A model generated the notes under the pieces. The model was not told the DNA's origin, searched no databases, and worked only from the letters and a program-made list of their open reading frames with translations. A stretch of 64,000 nt of DNA. It comes from JAISGQ01 sp045534445. GTDB lineage: Bacteria > Bacillota > Clostridia > Oscillospirales > Acutalibacteraceae. The position numbers were made by a program, and so were the translations under genes. Of this stretch, positions 24,631 to 34,141 are shown piece by piece (the first letter of the stretch is position 1; every line of letters begins with the position of its first letter). Location: contig JAZSJQ010000060.1 of the NCBI GenBank assembly GCA_045534445.1, forward strand, positions 1 to 64,000, given 5' to 3'.

Positions 24631-27627
24631 ATGAATATTAAATTTCCATCGATACTTCACGGATTTGCATATGATCATTTTCTCAACACCACTTCGGATC
24701 TCATCTTTTTCAAGGATACCAATTCAAAATATATTGCCGCGTCATTATCTTTCGCTCATCTTCTGGGCAAGGACAATGTCGGTGATATTATTGGCCGATC
24801 CGAATATGATCTTTTCCCCGAAGAAATTGCCGAACGGTATATTAAAAGTGATTCCGTTCTGTTAAGCGGCACCGAAAAGAGCGTTACCGATGTAACCACT
24901 ATCGCTATGTCTGACGGCTCTGACGGATATATGCTGGTCACCAAGACCCCTTTCCGCGATGAAGACGGAAATATCTGCGGTGTTTGCGGAACAGGACACA
25001 GCTTTTCATGCGAAAAATACGGTGTATTCAATTCTTCTTCCGCTGATTACTGCATTTTTGACTACAGCATACCTGACGATACCATTGTGTTTCAGACAAA
25101 CAACGGCTCCGATTCAAAAAGCGTGCAGTACAGCAATTTTTTCTCTGCTGTCTCCTCCTACGAATTTCTTCATCCCAACAGCATTGCTACCGTCAAGGAA
25201 CATCTGAACCGTGCTCGTTCCGAGGTTTGTATGGACGCTTTTGACATTGTGTGCAGTGTATTTGATACGGGACATATGTGGCACCGCATTCACTATAAGA
25301 CCATTCCCAATCAGGACGGAGAACCTTTCCGCGTTATAGGCCATATCGACAATATTCAGGAAGGCAAAAAGAGAGTTCTTCTTCTGGAAAATCTCGCAGG
25401 ACAGATGATGCAGCGTGCAAAAAGCATCAGCTACGACCCCGATATAGTCAGCCGCGTCTTCTCCCTCATGTACAATTCCCGTGACATCGATAAAACGGTT
25501 CAGTCAATTCTCGAAAGAATAGGCTCGTACTACGATGTCAGCCGCGCTTATATCTTTGAAAACCATGAATCACAGCTCTACTGCACAAATACCTTTGAAT
25601 GGTGTGCGCCCGGAATAGAACCTCAAAAGGATATCCTTCAGAAATATGAATATCAATTCGACAACGGACGCAATGTTTATACCGATAACTTCGACGAGGA
25701 AGGCATTTTCCTCTGCCGAGATATCTATTCTCTGCCTCAGGATCAGATAGATGTCCTTGAACCTCAGGGTATACACTCAATGATTCAATGTGCAATTCAC
25801 GACGATGGCGTTTTCTCGGGATTCGTCGGCTTTGATGAGTGTACCCATGAGCGTGTCTGGACAGGTGAGCAGATAGGGACTCTTAATCTCATAAGCCGTC
25901 TGCTCGGTATTTTCCTTGCAAAACGCCAAAAACAGAACAACGCAGCTTTTACCGCTGACTTCATGTCTGCCCTGGATCAGAACGCCTCATTTGTCTACAT
26001 AATAAACCCTGAAAATCACGATATTATTTTCAGCAATCAAGTAACGCGTGATACCTTTGGCTCTGACTTTGTGGGTCAGAAATGCTATAAGGCATTTCTC
26101 GGCAGTGATTCTCCCTGCGAACGATGTCCCATAAAGCTCTATCAGGAAACAGACAAGCCTCACGCAACGGAAATACTCTGGCCCGACGGAATGTGGGTGC
26201 TTTCTCAGGCTTCTCCTCTCCACTGGGAGGGACAGCATATGATGATGGTCACTTCTACGGATATCACAAAGCATATGTCTGCAACCGAGGAGCTTCGTGT
26301 ACGCAACAGAGAGTATTCCATAGTCATGAAGCAAAGCGGAAAGCATATATTCCGTTTTGATATCCTAACTTCAAAAATCAACCGCTTTTATGATACTTCA
26401 CTGGTATTCGGCGGTCTCAGTAATATTCCCGATACTCCTCACGCCATAGCTTCTCAGGGGCTTATATCCGCCGAGACTGTTGATGAGTATCTCGGATTCT
26501 TCTCTTCCATCGCCAAGCAGATACCCTCCGGCAGTGCTGATGTGCAGATTCTCCAAGGCGACGGCTCCTACCGCTGGTTCCATTATGATTATTCTCTTGT
26601 GGAGAACTCTGACGGCAAGGCGACATATGCGATCGCTTCCATAGGCGATGTCGATGCCGAGACAAAGGCTACCCTTGAGCTTACCAGACGGGCAGAGCGC
26701 GATGGTATGACAGGACTTTATAACAAAGCCGCCACTGAGGATATCGTTCGTCAGTTGATTTCAAGAAGCACTGATGAATTCTGCGCTCTTATGATCATAG
26801 ATCTTGATGATCTGAAAACCATAAATGACACTCTCGGACACGCCTGCGGCGACAACGCCATCAAGCTTATTTCCTCCACAATAAAAGAGCATTTCCGAAA
26901 CACCGATATTGTCGGAAGAATCGGCGGAGATGAATTTCTTGTGCTGCTTCACGGCTCCATAAACGAATCTGTGCTTCGTACTTCTCTTTCAAATCTTGTC
27001 CGTAAGATTTCCCATAAGGTCATAGATAATACAGAGACCAATTTAAGCTGCAGTATCGGTGTGGCTTACGGAAGGTGCGGTGAAGTAACCTACGAAGAGC
27101 TTTTCGACCATGCCGACACCGCTTTGTATCACGTAAAGCGCAACGGCAAGAGAGGCTTTGCCTGCTATTCTCCCGAAATGGAGGAAAAAAATTACTGTTT
27201 CAGCAACGACAACAGGCTTTCTCTCAATAACACCTCATGGTTTGACGAATCAGAACTCAGCAGATTGTTCTCTGCTCTCTCTGTTTTGTATCCTTTGGTC
27301 ATTTCCGTCAATCTTACAAAAAACAGTTACTATATGATGGAATATGAGACCTTCAAGACTCAGAGCTGTCCTGATTCCGGCAATTTCGATGAGCTGATAA
27401 TCGGCGGTGCGGAGACCTTCCACCCCGATGACAGACAATCTTTCATCGACGCATTCTCCCGTGAAAACCAGCTTAAAGCCTACCACGAAGGAAAGAAAAC
27501 CATAACTCACACCGGACGCCAGCTTGGTGATGACGGAATCATGCGCCTTACAAGAACCACTGTAATTTTTACAGCGGATAAAAACGGTGATATCTGTCAG
27601 ATAACCTTATCAAAGACTGTTTCATAA
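24631..27627 (+). CDS. PAS/GAF sensor diguanylate cyclase (GGDEF)
   Basis: A 998-residue soluble signalling protein that should make cyclic di-GMP from GTP. Order: PAS domain (about 10-120), second PAS-like region (130-245), GAF (285-430), PAS with a Cys-x2-Cys cluster (CERCPI; 445-550), PAS_3-like (565-680), GGDEF (690-850) and an unusual C-terminal PAS-like segment (870-998). The active-site motif GGDEF is intact at 765-769, and an RxxD inhibitory site is present (Arg756 to Asp759), so product feedback is expected. No membrane helices. GGAGG lies 6 nt before ATG 24631. It is monocistronic, with its own promoter and terminator. The sensed signal is unknown. Confidence 0.88.
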   Translation: MNIKFPSILHGFAYDHFLNTTSDLIFFKDTNSKYIAASLSFAHLLGKDNVGDIIGRSEYDLFPEEIAERYIKSDSVLLSGTEKSVTDVTTIAMSDGSDGYMLVTKTPFRDEDGNICGVCGTGHSFSCEKYGVFNSSSADYCIFDYSIPDDTIVFQTNNGSDSKSVQYSNFFSAVSSYEFLHPNSIATVKEHLNRARSEVCMDAFDIVCSVFDTGHMWHRIHYKTIPNQDGEPFRVIGHIDNIQEGKKRVLLLENLAGQMMQRAKSISYDPDIVSRVFSLMYNSRDIDKTVQSILERIGSYYDVSRAYIFENHESQLYCTNTFEWCAPGIEPQKDILQKYEYQFDNGRNVYTDNFDEEGIFLCRDIYSLPQDQIDVLEPQGIHSMIQCAIHDDGVFSGFVGFDECTHERVWTGEQIGTLNLISRLLGIFLAKRQKQNNAAFTADFMSALDQNASFVYIINPENHDIIFSNQVTRDTFGSDFVGQKCYKAFLGSDSPCERCPIKLYQETDKPHATEILWPDGMWVLSQASPLHWEGQHMMMVTSTDITKHMSATEELRVRNREYSIVMKQSGKHIFRFDILTSKINRFYDTSLVFGGLSNIPDTPHAIASQGLISAETVDEYLGFFSSIAKQIPSGSADVQILQGDGSYRWFHYDYSLVENSDGKATYAIASIGDVDAETKATLELTRRAERDGMTGLYNKAATEDIVRQLISRSTDEFCALMIIDLDDLKTINDTLGHACGDNAIKLISSTIKEHFRNTDIVGRIGGDEFLVLLHGSINESVLRTSLSNLVRKISHKVIDNTETNLSCSIGVAYGRCGEVTYEELFDHADTALYHVKRNGKRGFACYSPEMEEKNYCFSNDNRLSLNNTSWFDESELSRLFSALSVLYPLVISVNLTKNSYYMMEYETFKTQSCPDSGNFDELIIGGAETFHPDDRQSFIDAFSRENQLKAYHEGKKTITHTGRQLGDDGIMRLTRTTVIFTADKNGDICQITLSKTVS

Positions 27628-27631
27628 AGGA

Positions 27632-27664
27632 AAAGCGGATTCGCTCTGCGAATCCGCTTTTTTT
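27632..27664. terminator. Bidirectional terminator between GGDEF gene and manA
   Basis: A 13-bp stem (27632-27644 with 27648-27660), TCT loop, T run after and A run before. It serves both converging genes. Confidence 0.9.
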
Positions 27665-28610
27665 ATATTGTTGTCAGAAGATATTCTGCTTCTCCCGATA
27701 CACCGACCGTTCCAAAGCCCGCGGGAATGAATGCGCTTTCTCCACGCTTTAATTCCACGCCGCCAAATTCGGCACTGCCTTCTACCACAAGAATACAGGC
27801 AAACGAAGTGCCGTCAACAAAAATTGAACTTTCGTCACTGTTCTTTATAAGTCGGGTCTTGAAATACTCACAGTCCGCAAGAAGCTGCTCTGTATGGTTT
27901 TCGACCTTATGAGGCTGTCCTGCAGGGCCGGGTTCATCAATGGGCGGTGCTGTTATAGCAACATCGATCGCCTTGTCAATGTGCAGCTCGCGTCTGTTGC
28001 CTTCATCATCTGTTCGGTCATAGTCATAAACTCTGTAGGTTATATCAGAACTCTGCTGTATTTCCGCAATGACAGTGCCCTTGCCTATGGCGTGGAGCGT
28101 ACCTGCTTCGATAAGAAACACATCGCCCTTTCTGATATCGTACCGATGGACATAATCAAGAAGGGTTCCGTTCAGTATCGCCTGGCGGAACTGCTCAACG
28201 GTAAGCTCCTCGGAAAAGCCGCATATAAGGCTCGCGCCTTCTTCACAATCGACAACATACCACATTTCCGTCTTTCCCGATGAGTTCTCAACTTCACCTG
28301 CATAGTCATCGTCAGGGTGTACCTGAACGGACAGATCATCGTGGGCATCGATAAGCTTTACAAGAATGGGAAAATCCTTGTAATCGCCTGCGTGAGTACC
28401 CACAAATTCGGGATTCTCATGCACCACCTGATGCAGTGTGCTTCCCTGAAACTCGCCGTTCTGCACAACGCAGGCTCCGTTGGGATGGCATGACAGAACC
28501 CAGCTTTCCGCTACACGGGTAAGCTCGGACTCTACCGAAAACTCTTCCTTCAGCCTTGTTCCGCCCCAGATATAATCCTTCACCGCGGGCTTCAGCTTCA
28601 AAATCTCCAT
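27663..28610 (-). CDS. manA: Mannose-6-phosphate isomerase, class I
   Basis: A 315-residue zinc-dependent cupin enzyme interconverting mannose 6-phosphate and fructose 6-phosphate. Metal-site motifs are visible: QVHPDD, the Glu in GKTEMWYV, and the late GTLHAIGKG His. The N-terminus KPAVKDYIWGGTRLKEEF is typical of the short Firmicutes form. It has a full ribosome binding site (AGGGGGAA) and starts 21 nt after the pgm stop, so the two form an operon that feeds mannose and glucose phosphates into central metabolism and sugar-nucleotide synthesis. Confidence 0.95.
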   Translation of the reverse strand: MEILKLKPAVKDYIWGGTRLKEEFSVESELTRVAESWVLSCHPNGACVVQNGEFQGSTLHQVVHENPEFVGTHAGDYKDFPILVKLIDAHDDLSVQVHPDDDYAGEVENSSGKTEMWYVVDCEEGASLICGFSEELTVEQFRQAILNGTLLDYVHRYDIRKGDVFLIEAGTLHAIGKGTVIAEIQQSSDITYRVYDYDRTDDEGNRRELHIDKAIDVAITAPPIDEPGPAGQPHKVENHTEQLLADCEYFKTRLIKNSDESSIFVDGTSFACILVVEGSAEFGGVELKRGESAFIPAGFGTVGVSGEAEYLLTTI

Positions 28611-28631
28611 GATATTCCCCCTCAGGGTCTG

Positions 28632-30341
28632 TTATTCGGCAATCTTATCTGCCTCAGCCTCAAGCTTGTCAAGCATTTCGGTGCCTGCCTTGGGGCTGCT
28701 TTCTACTGCAGTAAGATAAATCTTCATCTTAGGCTCGGTGCCCGAAGGACGAACGATAAGAGAACCGCCGTTTTCAAAAATATAAACAAGAACATTGCTC
28801 TTGGGCAGTGTGATATCAGTCTTTGTTCCGTCTGCCTTTATCTCAACACTTTCAAGATAATCACGACGGATGCAGACCTTCTGTCCTGCAACCTCTGTCA
28901 GAGGATTTGCTCTGAGCCTGTCTGTAATTTCAGCCATCTTCTTAAGACCTGCCTCACCCTTGAAGGCATAGTTGCAGAGTCTGTGGCAGAAATAACCGTA
29001 CTTTTCGTAAAGCTCGTGCATTACGTCAAGAAGGCTCTTGCCCTGAAGCTTGTAGTAAGATGCCATTTCGCATATAAGCATGGAAGCAACAACTGCATCC
29101 TTATCTCTTGCATATGCGCCTGCAAGGTAGCCGTAGCTCTCCTCCCAGCCCATGATGAAGCGCTCGATCTCACCTGCTTCAAGAAGCTCGGTCATCTGCT
29201 CGCCGATATACTTGAAGCCTGTCAGAACATTTCTGCACTCGCAGCCGTAGGATTCCGCAACACGGGCTCCAAGGTCACTTGTAACAATGGATTTGATAAC
29301 AACGGGATTTGCGGGCAGTGTACCCTTTTCCTTCCTTGTGGAAAGAACATAGTTTACAAGAAGCGCGCCTACTTCGTTGCCGCTCATGAGAACATAGTCA
29401 TCGTCCTTACGCACTGCAATACCTACTCTGTCGCTGTCAGGGTCGGTGGCAAGAAGAAGCTCGGGCTTTACGTCCTCTGCAAGTCTGAGAGCAAGGGTGA
29501 ATGCCTCTCTTATCTCAGGGTTGGGATAGGGACAGCCGGGGAAGTTTCCGTCGGGCTTCTCCTGCTCGGGAACAACGGTGACATTCTTTACACCTGCTCT
29601 GTCGAGGACCTCGCGGACAAAACGGTTTCCCGCGCCGCAAAGGGGAGTGTAAACAACGGAAAGGTCTGCCTCCTTGCATGCCTCCTCATTGATCTCACAG
29701 GAAAGGACGTTGCCGATATATGCCTGACATACATCCTCAGATATATATTCGATCTTGTTTTCTGCAAGAAGTGCATCAAAATCGCCGTGCTTGACATCTT
29801 CGAAAATATCAAGCTTATCCATGCAGGCAGATACTTCACCCGCATCAAAGTCGGTCATCTGACAGCCGTCTGCACCGTAGCACTTGAATCCGTTATATTC
29901 GCTGGGGTTATGACTTGCTGTAATACATACACCGCCGTCACACTCAAGCTCGCGGACTGCAAAGCTTACAACGGGAGTGGGAACGAGCTGAGGGAAAATA
30001 TATGCGTGAACACCGTTCATGGCAAGCACTGCCGCAGAGGTCTTTGCAAATACATCGGACATTATTCTTGAATCGTAACCGATTGCAACCTTTGCATTTT
30101 CAATACCCTTGTTTTTAAGATAGTCTGCAAGAGCCTGAGCAGTTACACCGATGGTGTAGATGTTCATTCGGTTTGTTCCTGCTCCAAGTACACCGCGGAG
30201 ACCGCCTGTGCCGAATTCCAAAGTTCTGAAGAAACGGTCACGGATCTTGTCGTCTTCGCTTGCAATAGCCTTGAGTTCTTCCTGCATTGCCTTGTCTGTG
30301 GCTTTCTCAAGCCATCTGCTGTAAAGTTCCTTGATTTCCAT
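28632..30341 (-). CDS. Phosphoglucomutase/phosphomannomutase
   Basis: A 569-residue alpha-D-phosphohexomutase of the PgcA type, which moves phosphate between C6 and C1 of glucose or mannose. The phosphoserine loop TASHNPSEYNG holds Ser143, the Mg2+ loop is ATDPDSDRVG, the sugar-recognition loop is GWEESYGYL, and the phosphate-binding loop near the C-terminus reads RPSGTEPKMKIY. Full length, cytosolic. AAAGGA precedes the ATG. With manA downstream it links mannose 6-phosphate, mannose 1-phosphate and glucose 1-phosphate pools; whether glucose or mannose is preferred is not settled by sequence. Confidence 0.94.
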   Translation of the reverse strand: MEIKELYSRWLEKATDKAMQEELKAIASEDDKIRDRFFRTLEFGTGGLRGVLGAGTNRMNIYTIGVTAQALADYLKNKGIENAKVAIGYDSRIMSDVFAKTSAAVLAMNGVHAYIFPQLVPTPVVSFAVRELECDGGVCITASHNPSEYNGFKCYGADGCQMTDFDAGEVSACMDKLDIFEDVKHGDFDALLAENKIEYISEDVCQAYIGNVLSCEINEEACKEADLSVVYTPLCGAGNRFVREVLDRAGVKNVTVVPEQEKPDGNFPGCPYPNPEIREAFTLALRLAEDVKPELLLATDPDSDRVGIAVRKDDDYVLMSGNEVGALLVNYVLSTRKEKGTLPANPVVIKSIVTSDLGARVAESYGCECRNVLTGFKYIGEQMTELLEAGEIERFIMGWEESYGYLAGAYARDKDAVVASMLICEMASYYKLQGKSLLDVMHELYEKYGYFCHRLCNYAFKGEAGLKKMAEITDRLRANPLTEVAGQKVCIRRDYLESVEIKADGTKTDITLPKSNVLVYIFENGGSLIVRPSGTEPKMKIYLTAVESSPKAGTEMLDKLEAEADKIAE

Positions 30342-30627
30342 TTATTATATCCTTTCCTTTCCTTTTACCGCGTTCCTAAAGCAGACGCAGTCTTGAAAGT
30401 TTATCCAACCTGATTCACTGCCGCGCAAGGCGGCTTTCATGCGCAGGGCATAAATTATCCCACACACTTTTCATAGCTTACCATTTTTGGGCAGTATACG
30501 TCAATACCTTCTCTGTTTTCTGCGCAGAATATATTTCAGCTCAGCACTATGCAAAGCACAATTTCAGCCCGTATATGTATTCTGTGTAGAATTCTGCATA
30601 ATTTTCAAAGGTTCTGAATGCTTTATT
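30342..30627. other. Intergenic region between pgm and the lacI-type gene
   Basis: 286 nt with no convincing open reading frame. It must contain the pgm-manA promoter on the minus strand. TTGACG-like and TATGAA-like boxes are present but wrongly spaced, so I do not assign one. Confidence 0.5.
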
Positions 30628-31668
30628 CTATATCAGCCGACTTTTTGTAGTGCTTCCAATGATCAGTCTTCCCCCTACGGATATTCTTCCGATAAGTCCT
30701 TTTACCTTATTCTGACCTTTGGCTTTTGCTTCTGCCTCATTTGCCATACTTCTTCTCAGTGCATCGACTGCGACACGAGCCATCTGCGATATATCACGGC
30801 AAATACAGGTGATATCCGTTCCGTCGGTGGCTTTGGTCTCAGAAAAACAGGCAACCGATACCGTTTCCGGAACCGATACCGAAATTTCCTTCAAATCTTT
30901 TATCACTCTCTGCGCCAGCGCGCGGTTTTCGCAGACAAATGCAGTATTGTTGCCTGAAGGGTCACTCTCCGTTATCTGCCGAGCGGTGTGCGGTACCGAT
31001 ATTTCCATCTCATTTTCTGACATTGCTCTGCAATACCCGAAATATCTGTCTCTTTCAATCTCCTCCGCATTTTCTGCAACGTAGCGGATATTTGAATGCC
31101 CGTGTGAAATCAGAAAGGATGTGAGACGGTACATATCATAATAATCATCGCCTGTTATGCTTGCAAAATCAAAGTCTCTTATAGAAAAATCCAGAAAAAC
31201 CATGGGCAATCCCCATTTGCTGATCTCACCGAGAAATTTAAGTCCGGGTCGTCCCAGCATTATAAGCCCTGACGCAAGGTGATCTTCAATAATTCGCGGA
31301 AGCCTAAGATTATTTTCATCCTCGTCGCTTACAACATCAAGTATCGCATAACGATCAAAGCCTTTAAGCTCTCTGATAAGCTCCTGATAAAGCTGCCAGT
31401 GATATGTGCTTCCGTCCATGCAGTGCTTCAATGCTATAATTCCGATGTCCCCCTCCTGCCTTATTGCAGGCTGTGGAATTTCCTCCGATTCTTCCTCCGC
31501 AACTCGGTATCCAAGCTCACGCGCCTTGAGCAGCACCTCCGCGCGCAGACTTGAGCTGACTCCTTTTTTTCCTGCAAGGGCATTTGAAACGGTAACATTG
31601 CTTATTCCCAATGCACTTGCAATGTCTGCCATTGTAACGCTTTTCAAGCGGTTGTCGCCGCGCTTCAT
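30628..31668 (-). CDS. LacI-family transcriptional regulator
   Basis: A 346-residue repressor with an N-terminal LacI helix-turn-helix (residues 8-55: VTMADIASALGISNVTVSNALAG in two parts) and the hinge helix. A periplasmic-binding-protein-like effector domain follows (about 72-346). The gene is monocistronic, preceded by a G-rich ribosome binding site. pgm-manA lie downstream on the same strand after 286 nt, and it may regulate them. I found no matching operator palindrome in the gap. The effector sugar is unknown. Confidence 0.92.
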   Translation of the reverse strand: MKRGDNRLKSVTMADIASALGISNVTVSNALAGKKGVSSSLRAEVLLKARELGYRVAEEESEEIPQPAIRQEGDIGIIALKHCMDGSTYHWQLYQELIRELKGFDRYAILDVVSDEDENNLRLPRIIEDHLASGLIMLGRPGLKFLGEISKWGLPMVFLDFSIRDFDFASITGDDYYDMYRLTSFLISHGHSNIRYVAENAEEIERDRYFGYCRAMSENEMEISVPHTARQITESDPSGNNTAFVCENRALAQRVIKDLKEISVSVPETVSVACFSETKATDGTDITCICRDISQMARVAVDALRRSMANEAEAKAKGQNKVKGLIGRISVGGRLIIGSTTKSRLI

Positions 31669-31774
31669 ATGACCCCCCCTGCTTCTGATAGCTTAGTGTT
31701 GTAATTGTAACCTTTTTTTATCAATAAATCAAGATGCTGATAATCCGCCTCCTGTCAGAACTTTTGCAAAAGCA

Positions 31775-31801
31775 AAAAACGCCCCGAAAAGGGAGCGTTT
31801 T
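31775..31801 (-). terminator. Terminator of the secreted-protein gene
   Basis: Read on the minus strand, a stem around AACGCTCCC/GGGGCGTT (31777-31784 with 31791-31800, one mismatch) is followed by T residues, 8 nt after the 31810 stop. Confidence 0.75.
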
Positions 31802-31809
31802 CAATCGAC

Positions 31810-32694
31810 TTATGCGCGCGTTCTGAACACTAAAAGCACCGCAATGATAACGGCAAAGAAAGGGAACACTGCTGCGCCGCCTGCACAGCCGCCATTTGTC
31901 ACTTTCTCGACTGCTGTATCTGCCTTTACCTCTTCTGTATCTGTCGCGCTTACTTCTTTGCTGACTTCTTCTGCCGCAGTATCATCATTCTTGATGACAG
32001 CACCAGTGCCGTCAGGAGCATTAACGGTAAAACAGACTTCGAGCTCAGTCCAGTTACTGATAAGATTTTGACTGACTACCCGGGAGGTACACTCGGAAGG
32101 ATCACCGTACAAGCAGCGTGCATCCGCAGAAATATCATAATCGGGTATGTCAAAAATATTGACACGGGTTGTTGAGCCATCAGCATAAGTGTATGACTTT
32201 CCTATTCTGATCGATTCACCGTCAACGGTAACTGCGGTTATGGTAAAGATATAGCCGGGAAACACCGTTTCTCCGTTGTCGATACAGAGAGCCGCTGTCG
32301 CTAAATCACTTACCGAAACCTCAGCGGTAAGTCCCACAATATACTCTCCCTCGCCTGTAACCTTTACATTCTCCGCTTTGAGCGCATATGATCCACCGTC
32401 ATATCGGTACAGATTTGTATTTGAAGAATCAATACACATGATATATGCTGCCGCTTCGCCCTCTCCGCACTCAAGCATTCCGCTTGTATCCGGGTCTTCC
32501 TTTTCGTCTGTATCTGCATAAACAGCTCTTATATCATGGATATTTTCACTTTCCTTTAAGGTTTCTGCGGCTGAATCTGAAATTGCCGCTGCGGTAAAAT
32601 TTACATCTGCCGCAAACATGCTGCACAGCATACACACTGTAAGAGCCAAAACGATCAAACATTTCCCAAACTTTGAATTCGCAAATACCGACAT
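31810..32694 (-). CDS. Exported protein with GGC-plus-hydrophobic-helix C-terminal tail
   Basis: A 294-residue protein I do not recognise. It has a signal peptide (about 1-30), a beta-rich extracellular region with several Cys and Tyr residues, and an acidic Thr/Glu/Lys/Asp linker (about 228-263). The tail is NGGCAGGAAVF followed by a hydrophobic helix and a final Arg-Thr-Arg-Ala. Gly-Gly-Cys, then one helix, then basic residues recalls C-terminal sorting signals (for example Synergist-CTERM or MYXO-CTERM), in which processing at the Cys anchors the protein. The tail also fits simple membrane anchoring. A GGAGG site supports the ATG. Monocistronic. Confidence 0.7.
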   Translation of the reverse strand: MSVFANSKFGKCLIVLALTVCMLCSMFAADVNFTAAAISDSAAETLKESENIHDIRAVYADTDEKEDPDTSGMLECGEGEAAAYIMCIDSSNTNLYRYDGGSYALKAENVKVTGEGEYIVGLTAEVSVSDLATAALCIDNGETVFPGYIFTITAVTVDGESIRIGKSYTYADGSTTRVNIFDIPDYDISADARCLYGDPSECTSRVVSQNLISNWTELEVCFTVNAPDGTGAVIKNDDTAAEEVSKEVSATDTEEVKADTAVEKVTNGGCAGGAAVFPFFAVIIAVLLVFRTRA

Positions 32695-32884
32695 TTATTT
32701 TTCCTCCAAAATTCGACAAAAATATGTCTTCAGTTAACGCACCTTATATAATACCGAAATCCGAGTAAAATTTCAATATATATGTGTCATTAATTTTAAA
32801 TATGGTGCTTACAGCAAAATCTGCCGTTCAGTCTGCTATCAATTGACAAAATATACCGCCTGTTCTATAATTTTTATATGATAA

Positions 32885-32912
32885 AAAAGCTTCGGACTTT
32901 TGTCCGAAGCTT
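32885..32912 (-). terminator. Terminator of ppa
   Basis: An 11-bp perfect stem (32887-32897 with 32902-32912), four-base loop, followed on the minus strand by six T residues, immediately after ppa. Confidence 0.9.
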
Positions 32913-32916
32913 ACTG

Positions 32917-33453
32917 TTATACATTTCCTGCAAACACTCTGTCGTATTTATCAAGACATTTTCTGATTATCTCCATGGAGCTCTTCTTATCGGAGACCTC
33001 CTGAACTACTGTCTTTGTTCCTTCGAGAGATTTGTAAACCTCAAAGAAGTGGCGGATCTCCTCAAAAACATGAGAGGGAATCTCATTTATATCCTGGTAG
33101 TTGTTGTAAGAGGGGTCTCTGAAGGGGATCGCGATTATCTTTTCGTCAAAGTCGCCGTTGTCTTCCATTACTATAACTCCGATAGGGTAGCACTCAACAA
33201 GGGTCAGAGGAAGTATGGACTCGGAGCAAAGCACAAGAACATCAAGAGGGTCATCATCGTCTGCAAGGGTTCTGGGAATAAATCCGTAGTTTGCGGGATA
33301 ATGGGTAGAGGTGTAAAGGACTCTGTCCATTTTCAGCAGACCTGTCTGCTTGTCAAGTTCGTACTTGTTCTTGCTTCCCTTGGAAATCTCAATACATGCC
33401 ATGAATCTTTCGGGGGCGATTCGCTCTTTTGCGATGTGATGCCATATATTCAT
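32917..33453 (-). CDS. ppa: Inorganic pyrophosphatase, family I
   Basis: A 178-residue soluble pyrophosphatase that hydrolyses PPi to phosphate and drives biosynthetic reactions. Family I motifs: EISKGSKNKYE, YGFIPRT and the metal-binding Asp cluster DDDDPLDVLVL. The ATG at 33453 (MNIWHHI) is preferred, because AAAGGAA lies about 9 nt upstream; the Met six codons earlier has no ribosome binding site. Monocistronic on the minus strand and divergent from the P-loop kinase gene. Most Clostridia use family II enzymes or membrane pumps, so a family I enzyme beside a sodium-type V-ATPase is worth noting. Confidence 0.95.
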   Translation of the reverse strand: MNIWHHIAKERIAPERFMACIEISKGSKNKYELDKQTGLLKMDRVLYTSTHYPANYGFIPRTLADDDDPLDVLVLCSESILPLTLVECYPIGVIVMEDNGDFDEKIIAIPFRDPSYNNYQDINEIPSHVFEEIRHFFEVYKSLEGTKTVVQEVSDKKSSMEIIRKCLDKYDRVFAGNV

Positions 33454-33615
33454 GTCGTCATTTCCTTTCATATGATATCGTTTTCTTATTTCTCTTTACA
33501 TCTGCGATTTTATCACATTGATATTTCTGTGTCAATTTACCTTTTTATTTTCGGAGTTTTAAATGCTCTGCACAATTTTGTGTGTTGATTTTTGTTTAAT
33601 TTGCGAGGTGTTTTT

Positions 33616-34101
33616 ATGAGTCAGGTTATTTTACTCTGCGGAAAAGTCTGCGCAGGAAAAAGTTTTTATGCCGAAAAGCTCAAAAAGGAAAGGAATATTG
33701 TAGTGCTGTCTGTTGATGAGCTTATGCTGAGTCTTTTTCCTGAGCATCTGGGTGACCGACACTGCGAAACCGTCAGAAAAAGTAAGGAGTTTTTATCTCT
33801 GCAGGCAGAAAAAATAGCTGCGGCAGGCTGTGATGTGTTGCTTGAATACGGACTCTGGGGAAAGGCGGAGAGAGATGAGCTGAGAGAAAGATTTGAGTCT
33901 CTCGGGCATGAGGTGCAGCTTGTTTATATAAAGGCAAGCGATGAAAAGATACTTGAAAATGCGAAAAAGAGGAATGCGGACAGGGCAAGCGGAAACGAAA
34001 AATTCAGCTATGAAGCGGACGAGGCATTGCTCGGAAAGTGCAGTAAAATGTTCTGCGAGCCTTCAGAGGATGAGTGTGATGAGATAATAGATGTCGGATA
34101 A
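33616..34101 (+). CDS. Small P-loop ATPase/kinase (AAA_33, zeta-toxin-like)
   Basis: A 161-residue protein with Walker A motif LLCGKVCAGKS (about 5-15), a VDELML segment resembling the Asp of nucleotide/sugar kinases, and a lid-like region rich in Arg and Lys (KKRNADRASG). Members of this family phosphorylate small molecules or antibiotics or act as toxins. No antitoxin gene is beside it, so a toxin role is unlikely. GAGGTG lies 5 nt before the ATG at 33616; an in-frame TTG upstream has no ribosome binding site. Monocistronic, ending in a strong terminator. Substrate unknown. Confidence 0.82.
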   Translation: MSQVILLCGKVCAGKSFYAEKLKKERNIVVLSVDELMLSLFPEHLGDRHCETVRKSKEFLSLQAEKIAAAGCDVLLEYGLWGKAERDELRERFESLGHEVQLVYIKASDEKILENAKKRNADRASGNEKFSYEADEALLGKCSKMFCEPSEDECDEIIDVG

Positions 34102-34105
34102 AACA

Positions 34106-34141
34106 AAGCTCGGATTCAAATTGAATCCGAGCTTGTTTTTT
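34106..34141 (+). terminator. Terminator of the P-loop kinase gene
   Basis: A 14-bp stem (34106-34119 with 34121-34134) followed by T residues. It may also act for the converging gene at 34140. Confidence 0.88.

Noticed and set aside
33592..34101. Zeta-type toxin
   Set aside because: The protein has a toxin-like P-loop kinase fold, but no antitoxin gene is adjacent and the gene stands alone with its own terminator.
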